From Balaenoptera acutorostrata (taxonomy: Eukaryota > Chordata > Mammalia > Artiodactyla > Balaenopteridae), in NCBI RefSeq assembly GCF_949987535.1, contig NC_080066.1:93329600-93393599 (forward strand): a DNA stretch of 64,000 bases, read 5' to 3'. The notes below the pieces were generated by a model. The model was not told where the DNA came from, made no database searches, and worked only from the letters and a program-made list of their open reading frames with translations. The translations under genes were made by a program, and so were the position numbers. The first letter of the stretch is position 1. Each line of letters starts with the position of its first letter. Positions 23,927 through 36,963 of the stretch are shown here, piece after piece.

Positions 23927-24100
23927 CTGGTGTCCTCGGGGTCAGAGCCAGGTCATCTGTGCTGCCTGCAGTGCCCAGTGCGCCAGGGACTGCCTGGGCT
24001 TGATAGGCGTCTGCACCCCGGATTCATGTCCAAGGCCCTGAATGTATTTTGAAAGCAGAAATGTCAGTGTTTCCTGACAGATTAGATACAGGGTATGAGA

Positions 24101-24122
24101 AAGAGAGAGAGAGAGAGAGAGG
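24101..24122. repeat. (GA)n microsatellite
   Basis: A run of about 10 GA units in single-copy-like sequence just beyond L1-C. Confidence 0.9.
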
Positions 24123-24479
24123 AAGAGTCAGGGATGAATGCAAGGTTTTGTCCTGAACAACTACAAGGATGGAGTTGCCATCACCTGAGATGGAAAAGGC
24201 TATATGGGTGGAGCCCATTCGGAATGAAAAATCAGGAGTTTAACTTCCCAGGGTTATATGACTTGGGAATTCTTAAACTACTTTTGGTGCCTCTGGGATT
24301 TAGCTCATAAGTGAAGTGAGAATAATAGGAGCCAGGTCTCTCACTGTCAGAAAAGGGAGTTACAAGTATGGCAAGAGGGAAGACCGGAATGAACCTTGTG
24401 ATGTTGCATTAGGATTGCAATTAGAGATATCGTTGTGAATTCATGGTTTTTAATATATAGATACATAGGTATAGAAATG
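24123..24479. other. Unrecognised non-coding interval
   Basis: No gene or recognised repeat was seen between L1-C and the old L1M sequence. Confidence 0.4.
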
Positions 24480-24825
24480 GATATAAATATACACTTTCAA
24501 ACATATTTTCTTAACTCCATCACTGAAAAGGCCAGAAAGGAATGACATTCCACTAACAGTGAGCACACAACACCTAGATGTAGGTTTTTAAATATCGTTC
24601 TCCACTAAAGACATCAGGTACCCTGGAGAAACAGCTCATTCCAGGCTGGGGCAGAGAAAGGATGAGATGAACCTGGGACATCTTACTGTGCCAGAAAGTA
24701 AGAAAGTACTCAAGTAATGATAAGGACATGTCAAAAAGACACAGGAGCCAACTTAAAAGGATTCCATTGGCCAAATCTGGGACTATTTTAGCATCAAAAT
24801 AAATAGTGATAGTAATAGATTATCA

Positions 24826-25065
<240 letters not shown>

Positions 25066-25407
25066 TCAAAGCACTTATTGCAAAGGAAAATAGTAAATTT
25101 ACAGTAGAGAAACCTGGCAGCTATCACCTAACTAACATTCATATCGCCAGAAATGGGACAGACTAACATCATGACCTCCTTATATGGTGCACTGAGAAGG
25201 ACATAGCATCACTTTTTTAGAATTCCTGCTAAAAATGTACAGCCTTGATCTACTCACAAAGAAACCTCAGACAAACCCAAATTAAGAGTCGTTTAGTGGA
25301 TCTGGAGTTTGTTTTGCAAGATGAAAAGAGTTCTATAGAAATTGGTTGCACAACTATATGAATATGCATAACACTACTGAAGTGTGTACTTTGAAATGGT
25401 TAAGATA

Positions 25408-26413
25408 GCTCTATATCAAAAATACAAACAACCCAATCCAAAAATGGACAGAAGACCTAAATAGACATTTCTCCAAAGAAGATATACAGATTGCCAACAA
25501 ACACATGAAAGGATGCTCAACATCACTAACCATTAGAGAAATGCAGATCAAAACTACAATGAGGTATCACGTCACACCAGTCAGAATGACCATCATCAAA
25601 AAATCTAGAAACAATAAATGCTGGAGAGGGTGTGGAGAAAAGGGAACCCTCTTGCACTGTTGGTGGGAATGTAAACTGTTACAGCCACTATGGAGAACAG
25701 TATGGAGGTTCCTTAAAAAACTAAAACTAGAACTACCATACAACCCAGCAATCCCACTACTGGGCATATACCCTGAGAAAACCATAATTCAAAAAGAGTC
25801 ATGTACCACAGTGTTCATTGCAGTTCTATTTACAATATCCAGGACATGGAAGCAACCTAAGTGTCCATTGACAGATGAGTGGATAAAGAAGATGTGGCAC
25901 ATATATACAATGGAATATTACTCAGCCATTACAAGAAACAAAATTGAGTTATTTGTGGTGAGGTGGATGGACCTAGAGTCTGTCATACAGAGTGAAGTAA
26001 GTCAGAAAGAGAAAAACAAATACTGTATGCTAACACATATGTATGGAATCTAAAAAAAAAAAAAGTTCTGAAAAACCTAGGGGCAGGACAGGAATAAAGA
26101 CACAGACGTAGAGAATGCACTTGAGGACACAGGGAGGGGGAAGGGTAAGCTGGGACGAAGTGAGAGAGTGGCATGGACATATATACACTACCAAATGTAG
26201 AATAGGTAGCTATTTGGAAGCAGCTGCATAGCACAGGGAGATCAGCTCAGTGCTTTGTGACCACCTAGAGGGGTGGGACAGGGAGGATGGGAGGGAGACG
26301 CAAGAGGGAGGAGATATGGGGATATATGTACACGTATAGCTAATTCACTTTGTTATAAAGCAGAAACTAACACACCATTGTAAAGCAATTATACTCCAAT
26401 AAAGATGTTAAAA

Positions 26414-26447
<34 letters not shown>
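25408..26447 (+). mobile_element. L1-E: young 5'-truncated LINE-1
   Basis: ORF2 C-terminus plus the complete 3' UTR and an (AAAT)n tail. A perfect 14-bp TSD, AAATGGTTAAGATA, lies at 25394-25407 and 26448-26461. Its long open frame and perfect TSD suggest it is one of the younger L1s here. Confidence 0.96.
25505..26053 (+). pseudogene. L1-E ORF2 C-terminal fragment, open to the natural stop
   Basis: 182 codons, ending at the natural TAA (26051-26053) after HMYGI. It holds the Cys-rich region ([18 protein letters not shown]), the [11 protein letters not shown] stretch and [13 protein letters not shown]. The endonuclease and reverse transcriptase are absent, so it cannot mobilise itself. No start or promoter is expected because the element is 5'-truncated. 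Confidence 0.93.
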
Positions 26448-26448
<1 letters not shown>

Positions 26449-27025
26449 AATGGTTAAGATAATAAACTTTATGTTATGTGTATTTTACCACAATTTTTTT
26501 AAATCTTCAAAAAATTAAGGAACATTCTATAAAATATCTTCAGTAAATCATGAAAGGCGAAGACAAACTGTGAAACTGTCCCAGATGAAAGAAGACTAAA
26601 GAGACATGACAACTAAATACAATTTGTGATTCTGGATTGAACCCTGGATAAGGAGGGAAAAAATACATATAGTAAAATATTGGGACAATTGGCTAAATAT
26701 GAACAAGGCCTGTAGATTAGATAAAAATATGGTGTCAGCATTACCTTCCTGATTTGGATAATTGCACTGTCGTTAGGTTAAAGACTGTTCTTGTTCTTAG
26801 GAAACATCACAAGCATTGGGGGAGTAATGAGCCATTATGTTTTCAACTTACTCTCAAATGGCTCAGAAAAACAATAATATATATACATACATATATGGGC
26901 AGAGAAAGTATGCTTAAGTAAATATGGAAAAATGTTAACAATTAGGGAATCTGGGTGAAGGGAATAACAGGATTTCTTAGTACTATTCTTGCAAATTTTC
27001 TATAAATTTGAAGTTATTTGAAAAC

Positions 27026-28129
27026 AAAAAATTCCAAAAAGGAGTTCATTGTTGGACATGTGGAGTTTGAGATATCTAGTAGACATCTAAATGGAAATGT
27101 CACTCAGGCAGTACCATGTTCTGGAGTTTGAGATAAAAGTCTGGGCTGAAGATAAAAAATTGGGAGTCTCCATTATAAATGGAGTTTAAGGCTATGAGAA
27201 TTGACAAGATTACCAAGGGAGTAAGTTAAGGTAGAATAGAATCAAGAACTGAGTCCTGCAAGAGTTAACTACTTAATTTATATTTCCCTCAATAATGCTC
27301 TTTACTTCACTTTTAGTCAGTTGTCCAAGATGAAGAACTTGGGATTTGTTTAAAAGCCAGTTGTGAAGCGAGAAGAAACACTGTTAACAGCTGAGGAATG
27401 GAATTACTGTGTGTCTCCTATCTCCAGTATTCGATGACCCCAGCTCATTTTTTTCCCCAGATGTTTTGGTGCCTAGTTGCCAGCAGGTTGTCCACAGAGA
27501 ATATCTGTGTTCTAGAAAGTGAAGTCGTCTTGCGTGGCAGATGGCAGCTGGATAGAAATAGGCCTGCCTATTTCACAGCGGGGCAGAACTTCGGAGTGCA
27601 AACAGTCTTTCATTCAAATCACAGGCAAACTTTCGGATGCTAAAATCAGCCCTCATCTCACAAGCTCCTCTCATCAGTTTCCTGATAGAAAGCAGCTGTG
27701 CTGCTGGGGATAGAAACCGCTGGCTATCCATAATTAGATCTGAAAGAGCACCCTCTTGTTTCCCCTTTAGTGTGCAAGCCCTAGTGTCAGCCATTGTGAA
27801 CAGCAGTGGGATTTGGGGGGTTGTACTTGAAGTGAGTGAACTAGAGAGCCTAACAGTCATGACAGACATCCTCCCCGCCAAATGCTGGATCAAGTATGCA
27901 TTGCCTCTGATCAGCCTGCTTGTTTGAAACTAATGTCAAAGGCAATGTGTAGTGTTGGCACTAATCTTTGACAAGAAATGAGAAGTAAAACCTTTGTTCA
28001 CTGGTCCAAAGATTTGCTATCAGAGGGCCTCTGTCTATCCTTTGATACCCTGTGCCCTGGAAATTATTTCTATACTCATCTTCCAAGAAGCATCATTCTT
28101 TCTAACCAACCAATAACAAGCATATCTAA
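27026..28129. other. Non-coding interval, perhaps with an old repeat
   Basis: 27030-27260 (GACATGTGGAGTTTGAGATATC, GTCTGGGCTGAAGAT) resembles a widespread old mammalian repeat whose name I cannot give with certainty. The 81- to 106-codon frames at 27398-27927 overlap on both strands and show no known domain. Confidence 0.4.
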
Positions 28130-28255
28130 ATCTCATAGAGCACTTTGTAACTTACAGGCCCTTGTATATCCATTATCTCATTTAATCTTGACAACAGAAC
28201 TAAAAAAGAGTCTTATCCCCATTTTGTAGAGAAAGAAACATAGCTAAAGATCATA
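28130..28255 (+). repeat. MIR SINE relic
   Basis: CCATTATCTCATTTAATCTTG, CTTATCCCCATTTTGTAGAG and AAACATAGCTAAAG follow the MIR core. The 5' and 3' ends are lost. Confidence 0.65.
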
Positions 28256-28487
28256 TCATCGGTAAGCAGCTGTGACTCTCTTTTCTCTGACGAATTGGTG
28301 TAGAAAGTATCTAAGTTTCCACATTGAACCAGTTAAGGAAATATAGTTTTATTAATCACATCATCTAATAAAGTGTCTCCAATGTGATGGAGAAAATACC
28401 TCACACAAAACAGAGGAGAAAAAATTCTAAAGACCTACTGGAGGCAGATGGGAAGTCTCAATCTCATGAATCTTGAGAAATGTGTCT

Positions 28488-28506
28488 TTTGTTGTTGTTG
28501 TTGTTC
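28488..28506. repeat. (TTG)n microsatellite
   Basis: About six TTG units. Confidence 0.85.
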
Positions 28507-29148
28507 AGAAATAATAGAAGTCATTTGGGCTGAAATGATTGTTGCTTGTGTTGTGTATGACCATCCTGCTTTTTCTGAAAGAGTGGAGATATTTTCTTGT
28601 CATCATTGGCAAGTAGCCTCTAAACCTATCATTGTTAGACTACACTATCATAAAGTCTTATCACTGGAAAACAAGCCCAAGGAATATAGTCGCTCACTTT
28701 GGTGATAGAGCTACATCAAGAAAACTCGGGGGAAGGAAGACAATAGGCAAAGAGACAATTTCTTGTGTGGAGAAAGACTAGGTTTCATCGGCAGTTCTGG
28801 CATCCTAGGTTGTTGCCAGTAGGCACCCTGAAGGGGATGTGATGAACTACAAGAGAATGCATTGGTAGGAGTATATCCTTTACAGCCTTACTGCAGAATG
28901 AGGAATTTCTATTAAGTGTGATCCATTCTGCTTTCCTAGAACCAGAAATATGTTTTCTTGAGAAATGTCAAGAGTACTGTTTGTGTATGGTTTGGGGAGG
29001 GGAGTGGGCAGAGAACAGGACAACAATGATGCCTGGTTTTAGAGACATAGAGCAAAGATGCTGTAAAATACTGATGTATGTATTATTTTTTAAAAAGCTC
29101 TGTACATAATTCTAATGTGTAGCCAAGGTAGAAAATACTGTTCAAGAG
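28507..29148. other. Unrecognised non-coding interval
   Basis: No gene or recognised repeat was seen. Confidence 0.4.
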
Positions 29149-29400
29149 CAGTGATTCTCAAGCTTTGATGTGCAAGTGAGTCATCTGGGGATCTTGTTAA
29201 ATGGCAGTTTCTGATTTCAGTAGATCCAGGGTAGAGCCTGAGCTTCTGCATTTTTAATAAGCTATCAGGTGATACAGAACACTTTGAGTAGCAAAATTCT
29301 ACAACAATGGTCCTCAAACTCTGGCCACACAGTAAGATCACCAGGAGAGACTTCTAGTATCCCGTTCTACATGTAAGGAGCTTGGAAGTCACCATCCTGT
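29149..29400 (+). mobile_element. MER5A-like hAT DNA transposon relic
   Basis: It opens with CAGTGATTCTCAAGCTTTG, contains GATCTTGTTAAATGGCAG and TTCTGCATTTTTAATAAGC, and closes near AACACTTTGAG. These are hallmarks of the non-autonomous MER5A (hAT-Charlie) family. A second partial start (AATGGTCCTCAAACTCTGG) follows at about 29303, so two copies may be adjacent. Confidence 0.7.
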
Positions 29401-30254
29401 CCTAAAAGTAAAAAGCTGAATAGACTAAAAATTCAACAACTCTTCTGGATCCAAAAGAGAGGCGAGAATACAGCGCAGACTACTGCCTCCCAAGACTGGA
29501 GAGACAGGTGAATACAGGGTGTCGCAGCTTACCAGACCAGAAATTGTCAAGGGAACCAGTGTCCTGGTAGAAAAACCTGAACTATAATTGACAAAATGCT
29601 AGAGGCTCAGTATGGACATCTGAGAGAGTTGAAAACTCCAGGAGACCCATTACAGAGGAGGTCTCCCACAATTTTGTGAGATTTGCCACAAGGAGCTCCT
29701 CCAGGTTCACACAATAAATGTCAGAGAAAAATTCCCTCATGTTTCCTGCAGAGGGGACTGAGGGGTAGGAGTGGAGGTGAGGAGAGGGACTATTTTAAAA
29801 TACACCAGAGCACTCTCTTCTTTTTAATAAGGCTGACCCTTAGGAGAAACTAGTTAACTAGAGCCTAACGTACTCAGATAACTTCAGAGCCTAACTGACC
29901 TAGGGAAAGGAAATACCCAACTCCAGCCCACTCTAGCTATCCTATTCCACCTAAAGGTGCGGGGGAGTGGGGGACAAAACTACGAAATACTTCTGAAGTT
30001 CACAGTCCAGAGGCACAAGTTCACAAAAAGACTGAGACATAATCACCTAATCATAGGACTTTAGTATGCTTCCCCCTCCATACACCTTGCCATCACATTA
30101 TTAAAGGCTTATTTACAGCAGTTCCCTGTACCCAGTACATTATGTCCAGCCATCAAGAAAAAATTAAAAGACATTCTAAAAGACAAAAAGCACAGTTTTA
30201 AGAGATAGAGCAAGCTTCAGAACCAGACATAGTAGGGATGTTGGAATGATCATA

Positions 30255-31010
30255 CTGGGAATTTAAAACACCTGATTATTATGCTAAGGGCTCTAATGGA
30301 TAAAGTGGACACCAGGCAAGAACAGATGGGCAATGAAAGCAGAGAGATAGGAATCCTAAGAAAGAACCAAAAAGAAATGCTACAGATAAAAACCACTATA
30401 ACAGAAATAAAGAATGCCTTTGAAGGGTTTATTAGCAGACTAGACATGGCTAAGGAGCCATAAGCTTGAGAATTTCTCAATAGAAACCTCCAAAACTGAA
30501 AAGCAAAGAGAAAAAAGGCTGAAAAAAAAAAAAAGAATGTATATCCAAGGACTGTGGGACAACTACCAAAATTGTAACATATATAATGGTAATACCAAAG
30601 GAGAAGAAAGGAATAGAAGAAATATTTGAAATGATAATGACTGAAAATTTCTCCCAAATTAATGTCAGACACCAAAACATAGACCCAGGAAGCTCAGAGA
30701 ACACCAAGCAGGATAAATGCCAAAAAAACTACACTTAAGCATATGATTTTCAAATTACAGAAAAATCAAAGATAAAGAAACAATCCTGAAAGAAGGCAGA
30801 GAGAAAATAGCCTTACCTATAGAGGAACAAAGAATTACATAAACTTCTCAGAAATCATGAGAACAAGGAGAGAGTGGAATGAAATATTTAAGTGTTGACA
30901 GGAAAAAAAAAAAACCCCGCCAACCTAGAATTCTGTATGCTCTGAAATTTCCTTCAAAAGTGAAGTAGAAATAAAGACTTTCTCAGACAAACAAAAATTA
31001 AGGGAATTTG
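30255..31010 (+). pseudogene. L1-F ORF1, heavily decayed
   Basis: Short frames show coiled-coil-like MLRALMDKVDTRQEQMGN and TITEIKNAFEGFISRLDMA (30281-30463), typical of the ORF1p N-terminal half. Many frameshifts and stops follow. Confidence 0.7.
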
Positions 31011-31276
31011 TTGCCAGTAGACCTGCATTATGAGAAATGTTAAAAGTTCTTTACAGAAAAGGAAAATGATATGGGTCAGAAATTTGGATCTACATAAAGA
31101 AAGGAAGACCATCAAAGAAGGAATAAGTGAAGGTAAAAATAAAAAGTTTTCTTAATTGATCTAACAGATCACAGTGTTTGATTGTGTATACTTATATATA
31201 TAAGTGAAATGAATGACAGCAATGATATAAAAGACAAGAGGGAGGAATTAAGATTATTTTAAGGTACTGCCCGTGG

Positions 31277-31825
31277 TACAATTGACCCTTTTATTTATTT
31301 ATTTATTTTTGGTTGCGTTGGGTCTTTGTAGCTGTGTGTGGCTTTCTCTAGTTGCATCGAGCGGGGGCTACTCTTCATTGCAGTGTGCGGGCTTCTCATT
31401 GCAGTGGCTTCTCTTGTTGCGGAGCACGGGCTCTAGAGTGCAGGCTCAGTAGTTGTGGCACACGGGCTTAGTTGCTCCGTGGCATGTGGGATCTTCCCGG
31501 ACCAGGGCTCGAGCCCGTGTCCCCTGCATTAGCAGGTGGATTCTTAACCACTGCGCCACCAGGGAAGTCCTACAACTGACCCTTGAACAACATGGATTTG
31601 AACTGCATGGCTCCACTTATATGCAGATTTTTTTCAATAGTAAATACTACAGTACTACATGATCCACAGTTTGTTGAATCCCCAGATGCAAAAGTGTGGA
31701 TTCAGAGGAAATGCAGATACAGAGGAACCTTGTATACAGAGAGCTGACTGTATGTTATATGTGGATTTTCAACTGTGCAGAGGGTCAGTGCCCCTAACCC
31801 CCATGTTGTCCAAGGGAAAACTGTA
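31277..31825. mobile_element. Pogo/Tigger-type MITE, interrupted by a SINE
   Basis: The ends form imperfect terminal inverted repeats. The left reads TACAATTGACCCTT (then, after the SINE, GAACAACATGG). The right, read in reverse, is TACAGTTTTCCCTTGGACAACATGG. Both ends carry TA, the target used by Tc1/mariner-pogo elements. The MITE inserted into L1-F. Confidence 0.7.
31291..31570 (-). mobile_element. CHR-1-like SINE inside the MITE's left inverted repeat
   Basis: Minus-strand SINE with an ACTTCCCTGGTGGCGCAGTG head, B box GGCTCGAGCCC-like, and (AAAT)n tail. The TSD TACAA(T/C)TGACCCTT lies at 31277-31290 and 31571-31584 and coincides with the outermost bases of the MITE. Confidence 0.93.
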
Positions 31826-33871
31826 TATTGCAAACTCTAGGGTAACCACTAAGAAAAGTAAAAGTCAAGTATACCTGATATCCTAAGAAAGGAGAGAAAA
31901 TAGAATCATATGAAATGTTCAATTAAAGCCACGAAAGTCAGAAAAAGAGTGGAAATTAAAATACGAACAAAGAACAAGGGCAAGTAGAAAACAGTAACAA
32001 ATATGGTAGATACTAATCCAACTATATCAATAATCACTTTGAACATCAGTGGTCTAAATGCACCTATTCAAAAACAGGGATTGTCAGAGTGGATCATAAA
32101 ACAACACCCAAATATATGTTGTCTACAAGAAACCTACTTTAAATATAAAGACACATATAGACTAAAAGTAAATGGATGGAGAAAAATATACCATGCTAAC
32201 TCGAATCAAAAGAAAGCAGGAGTGGCTATATAAACTTCAGGGCACACAGAGCAGATTTCCAAGAAAGTTATCAGGGATAAAGAAGGGCATTACATAATGA
32301 TAAATGATAATGATAAATGATAATGATAAAGGAGTCAATTTTTCAAAAAGATATGACAGTCATTAATGTGTATGACCTAACAACAGAGTGCCAAACAATG
32401 TAAGGCAAAAAATAATAGAAGTGCAAGGAGAAATAACTCCATTATTATGGTTGGAAATTTCAGCACCCTTTTATCAGAAATGGAGAGATCCAACAGGCAG
32501 AAAATCAGTAAGGACATAGTTGAACTCAACAACACTATCAATCAACTATATAGAATGGACATCTATATACTACTTCACCCATCAAAAACAGAGTACACAT
32601 CATTCTCAAGCTCACATGGAACATTCAACAAGATAGACCACATTCTGGGCCATAAAACACACCTTAAAAGAGCAGAAATCATACAGTGTCTGCTCTCAGA
32701 ACACCATGGAATTAAACTAGAAATCAATAACAGAAAGATAAATCTCTGATAACATATGGAAATTAAATGACACACTTCTAAATAACACATGGGTCAAAGA
32801 AGAAATCTCAAGAGAAATTTAAAAACATTCTGAACTAAATAAAAATGAAACACAGCTTATCAAAATTTGTGGCATATAATGAAAGCAGTGCTTAGAGGGA
32901 AATTTTTAACATTGCATGTACTTATTAGATAAGAGGAACAATCTAAAATCAGTAGTCTAAGTTTCCACCTTAGGAAACTAGAATAAGAAAAACAAGTTAA
33001 GTTCAAAGTAAACAGAAGAAAAGAAATAATAAAAATTAGAATGGAAATCAGTGAGATTGAAAACAAGAAGTCAATAGAGAAAATCAGCAAAACCAAATCC
33101 TTTTATGGACATTGAAAGGATAATAAAGGAATACTGTGAAAAACTCTATGCCCACGAATTTCATATCCTAGATGAAATGGACCAATTCTTTGAAAGACAT
33201 GATTAGCCTAAACTCTCACAAGAAGAAACAGACAATCTGAATAGCCTACATCTATTAAAGAAATTAAATAAATGAATAATAACCTTCCAAAACAGAAAGC
33301 ACCAGGCTCAGATGAGTTCTACCAAACATTTAAGGAAGAAATTATACCAATTTTCTACAATCTCTTTCAGAGGATAGAAGCAGAGGAAATACTACCTAAG
33401 TCATTCTATGGGCCAGCATTACCATGATACCAAAACCAGAGAAAGACGTTACAAGAAAAGAAAACTACAGACCAGTATCTTTCTTGAACATAGATGTAGA
33501 AACCCTCAACAAAATATTAGCAAATTGAATCCAACAATGTACAAGAAGAATTATATGTTATGATCAAGTGGGATTTATCCCAGGTTTGGAAGGCTGTTTC
33601 AACACTCAAAAATCAATTAATCCTTCAGATCAACAAGCTAAAAAAGAAAAATCACGTGATCCTATAAATACATCCAAAGAAAGCACTTGACAAAATCCAA
33701 CACTCATTTATCATAAAATCTCTCAGTAAATTCGGGATAGAGGGGAACTTTTTCAACTTATTGAGACTATCTACTAAAAACCTTCAGCTAGTGTCATGCT
33801 TAATGGTGAGAAACTGAAAGCTTTCCTACTAAGATTAGGGTAAAGGGAAGGATATCCCCTCTCACTATTCC

Positions 33872-33947
33872 TTTTCTTTTCTCTTTTAATTGAAGTATAA
33901 TTCATTTACAATGTTGTGTTAGTTTCAAGTGTACAGCAAAGTGATCC

Positions 33948-33987
<40 letters not shown>

Positions 33988-34683
33988 TTTTCAGATTCTT
34001 TTCCATTATAGGTTATTATAAGATACTGAGTATAGTTCACTCTGCTATACAGTAGGTCCTTGTTGTTTACCTATTTTATATATAGTAGTGTATATATCTT
34101 AATCCCAAACTCCTAATTTATCTTTCCCCCCTGCCCCTGCTATCCCCTTTGGTAACCATAAGTTTGTTTTCTATGTCTATGAGTCTATTTCTGTTTTTTA
34201 AATAAATTCATTTGTATCATTTTTTTTAGATTCCACATGTAAGTGGAATCTTATACATATATTTGTCTTTCTCTGTCTGACTTCACTTAGTATGATAATC
34301 TCTAGGTCCATCTATGTTGCTGCAAATGGCATTATTTCATTCTTTTTTATGGCTGAGTAATATTTCATTGATATATATATACCACATCTTCTTTATCCAT
34401 TCATCTGTCAGTGGGCATTTAGGTTGCTTCTCTGTCTTGGCTATTGTAAATAGTGTTGCTATGAACATTGGGGTGCATGTATCTTTTCAAACTAGAGTTT
34501 TCTCCAGATATATGCACAGAAGTGGGATTGCTGGATGATATGGTTAACTCTATTTTTAGTTTTTTAAGGAACCTCCATACTGTTCTCCATAATGGCTGCA
34601 CCAGTTTACATTCCCACCAACAGTGTAGGAGGGTTCTCTTTTCTCCACAGCCTCTCCAGCATTTATTATTTGTAGGCTTTTTC
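33872..34683 (-). mobile_element. L1-G: older 5'-truncated LINE-1 in L1-F
   Basis: 3' UTR from about 33885 (TTGAAGTATAATTCATTTAC, GTACAGCAAAGTGATCC), then the ORF2 C-terminus (CCTCCATACTGTTCTCC and CACAGCCTCTCCAGC, as in the other L1s) up to about 34683. More diverged than L1-B. Confidence 0.85.
33949..33986. repeat. (AT)n microsatellite in L1-G
   Basis: A run of about 18 AT units inside the L1 3' UTR. Confidence 0.95.
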
Positions 34684-34734
34684 CTTTAAAATTTTTTTTT
34701 CATATTTTATTTTGTGGGAGCAGTGAACATAAGG

Positions 34735-35031
34735 AAAACCAATTTTTCTAGCTTTATTGAGATATAACTGATATACAACATTGTGTAATTTTAAGATGTA
34801 CAGTATAATGATTTGATATGTATATATATTGCAATATGATTGCCACAGTAAGGTTAGTTAATATGTCCATCACCTCACATAGTGACAATTTTTTTGTGTG
34901 TTGTGAAAACTTTTAAAATCTATTCTCTTAGCAACTTTCAAATATGCAGTACAGTCTTGTTAACTTTAGTCACATTGCTGTACACTACATCCCCAGAACT
35001 TATTCATCTTATAACTGGAAGTTTGTACCCA
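34735..35031 (-). mobile_element. Older L1 3' UTR fragment
   Basis: TAGCTTTATTGAGATATAAC, TGTCCATCACCTCACATAG and CTACATCCCCAGAACTTATT are typical of old L1MA/MB 3' UTR read in reverse. The flanks TCACTATTCC (33862-33871) and TCACTGTTCT (from 35032) may be a TSD for the whole block 33872-35031, with L1-G inserted into this older piece. Confidence 0.7.
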
Positions 35032-36963
35032 TCACTGTTCTCAACATTGTACTAGAAGTACTGGCTAATGCAAAGACAAGAAAAGGAAATAAAAGGTGTA
35101 TGGATTCGAAAGGATGAAATAAAACTGTCTTTGTTCACAAATGGTATCATCATCTATGTAGATAATCTGAAAAAAAATTGATGAAAAAATTTCTGGAACT
35201 AGTAAGTGAATATACCAAGGTTTCAGGATATAAGGTTAATATACAAAAGTCAATCGTTCTATATATCAGTAATGAACAAGTGGAATTTGAAATAAAAACA
35301 CAATACCATTTACATTTGTTTCTCAAAAACGAAATACTTAGGTGTAAATCTAACAAAATATGTACAAGATCTATATGAGGTAAACTATACAACTCTGGTG
35401 AACAAAATAGAAGGAGAACTAAATAAATGGAGAGATATTCCATGATTCATTGTTAAGAAGACTCAAAATTGTCAAGATGTCCATTCTTTCCAACTTAATC
35501 CATAGATTCAATTCAATCCCAATCAAAATCCCAGCAAGTTATTTTGTTGATGTTGACAAACTGATTCTACAGTTTATACGGAGAGGCAAAAGGCCTAGAA
35601 TAGCCAGCTCAATATTGAAGAAGAACAAAGTTAACAAAGTTGGAAGACTGGCACAGCAAGACTTACTATAAAGCTACAATAATCAAGACAGTGTGGTATT
35701 GGTGAAAGAACAGACAAATTGATCAATGGGATAGAACAGAGAACATAGAAATAAACTCACATAAATGTAGTCAAATGATCCTTGACAAAGGAGTAAAGGC
35801 AAGGCAATGGAACAAAGATCCTTTCAACAATGTGGTTGGAACCCTGGACAGCCACATGCAAAAAAAAGTGTGTAGATACAGACCTTGCACCCATCACAAT
35901 GATTAACTCAAAAAGGATCATAAACCTAAATGTAAAATGAAAAAACTATAAAACTCCTGGAAGATAACATAGAAAAAAACTTAGATAACCTTGGGAATGG
36001 TGATGACTTTTTAGATACAACACTAAAGGCATGATCCATGAAAGAAAAAAATAAGCTGGACTTTATTTAAAAGAAAGACTTTTGCTCTAGGAAAGACAAT
36101 GTCAAGAGAATGAGAAAATAAGCCACAGACTGGGAGAAAATATTTGCAAAACACTTATCAAACACATCTGATAAAGAACCAAAATATACAAAGAACTCTT
36201 AAAACTCAACAGTAAGAAAACAGCAACTCTATTGCTAAAATGGTCCAGAGACCTTGACAGACAACTCATCAAAGAAGATATACAGATGGCAAATAAGCAT
36301 GGGAAAAGATGATCCACACTGTATGTCATCAAGGAAATGCAAATAAAAACAATGAAATACCACAACATCAAATGCTGGTAAGGATGTGGAGCAACAGGAA
36401 CTCTCATTCATTGCTGGTGGGAATGCAAAATGGTACAGCCACTTTGGAAGACAATTGGTGGTTTCTTATAAAATGAAACATATTCTTACCATATAATCCA
36501 GCATTTGCGCTCCTTGGTTTTTACCCAAAGGAGTTGAAAGCTTATGTCCACACAGAAACCTGCACACAGATATTTGTAGCAGCTTTGTTCATAATTGCCA
36601 AAACTTAAAAGCAACCAAGATAGCCTTCATGAAGTGAGTGGATAAATAAACTGTGGTACAACCAGACAATGGAATATTCTTCAGTGCTGAAAAGAAATGA
36701 GCTAGCAAGGCATGAAAAGACATGAAGGAAACTTAAATGCGTATTACTAAGTGAAAGAAGCCAATCTGAAGAGTCTACATACTGTATGATTCTAACTATA
36801 TGACATTATGGAAAAGGCAAAACTACGAAGACAGTTAAAAGATCAGTGGTTGCCAGGGGTTAGGTGGATGGAGGGATGAAAAGTCAGAGCACAGAGGATT
36901 TTTAGGGCAGTGAAAATACTCTGTATGATACTATTAATGATGGATACATGTCATTATACATTT

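Larger units (their letters stand above)
18376..24035 (-). mobile_element. L1-C: near full-length LINE-1
   Basis: A minus-strand L1 with poly(T), 3' UTR (18381-18757), ORF2 (18758-22558), ORF1 (about 22600-23500), and a GC-rich 5' UTR to about 24035. The 5' UTR is only partly alignable with that of L1-D. It keeps TTCCTGTCTTACTGGTTGTT and GTCCAGCACTGGAG, then diverges. No YY1-type motif or TSD was found at the right end, so the exact 5' end is uncertain. Confidence 0.88.
25287..26511 (+). mobile_element. Old L1 tail (L1MB-like), middle layer of the nest
   Basis: The parts 25287-25407 and 26462-26511 join into a common old L1 3' end (GAAATTGGTTGCACAAC, TACTTTGAAATGGTTAAGAT, ATGTTATGTGTATTTTACCA, then a T-rich end). 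The flanks carry AAATTAAG at 25279-25286 and 26512-26519, a plausible TSD. Confidence 0.65.
32003..36700 (+). pseudogene. L1-F ORF2, heavily decayed
   Basis: Endonuclease start at 32003-32233 (ISIITLNISGLNAPIQKQ, CCLQETYF) and its end at 32447-32749 (KIDHILGHKTHLK). Broken reverse transcriptase traces lie at 33100-33861 and after 35042, and the C-terminus is near 36380-36700. A short tandem run (AATGATAAATGATAATG) lies at 32296-32330. Numerous stops and insertions make it non-functional. Confidence 0.8.

Noticed and set aside
27398..27927. Cluster of frames of 64-106 codons on both strands
   Set aside because: Mutual overlap on opposite strands and lack of any known motif point to chance in a slightly GC-richer patch.
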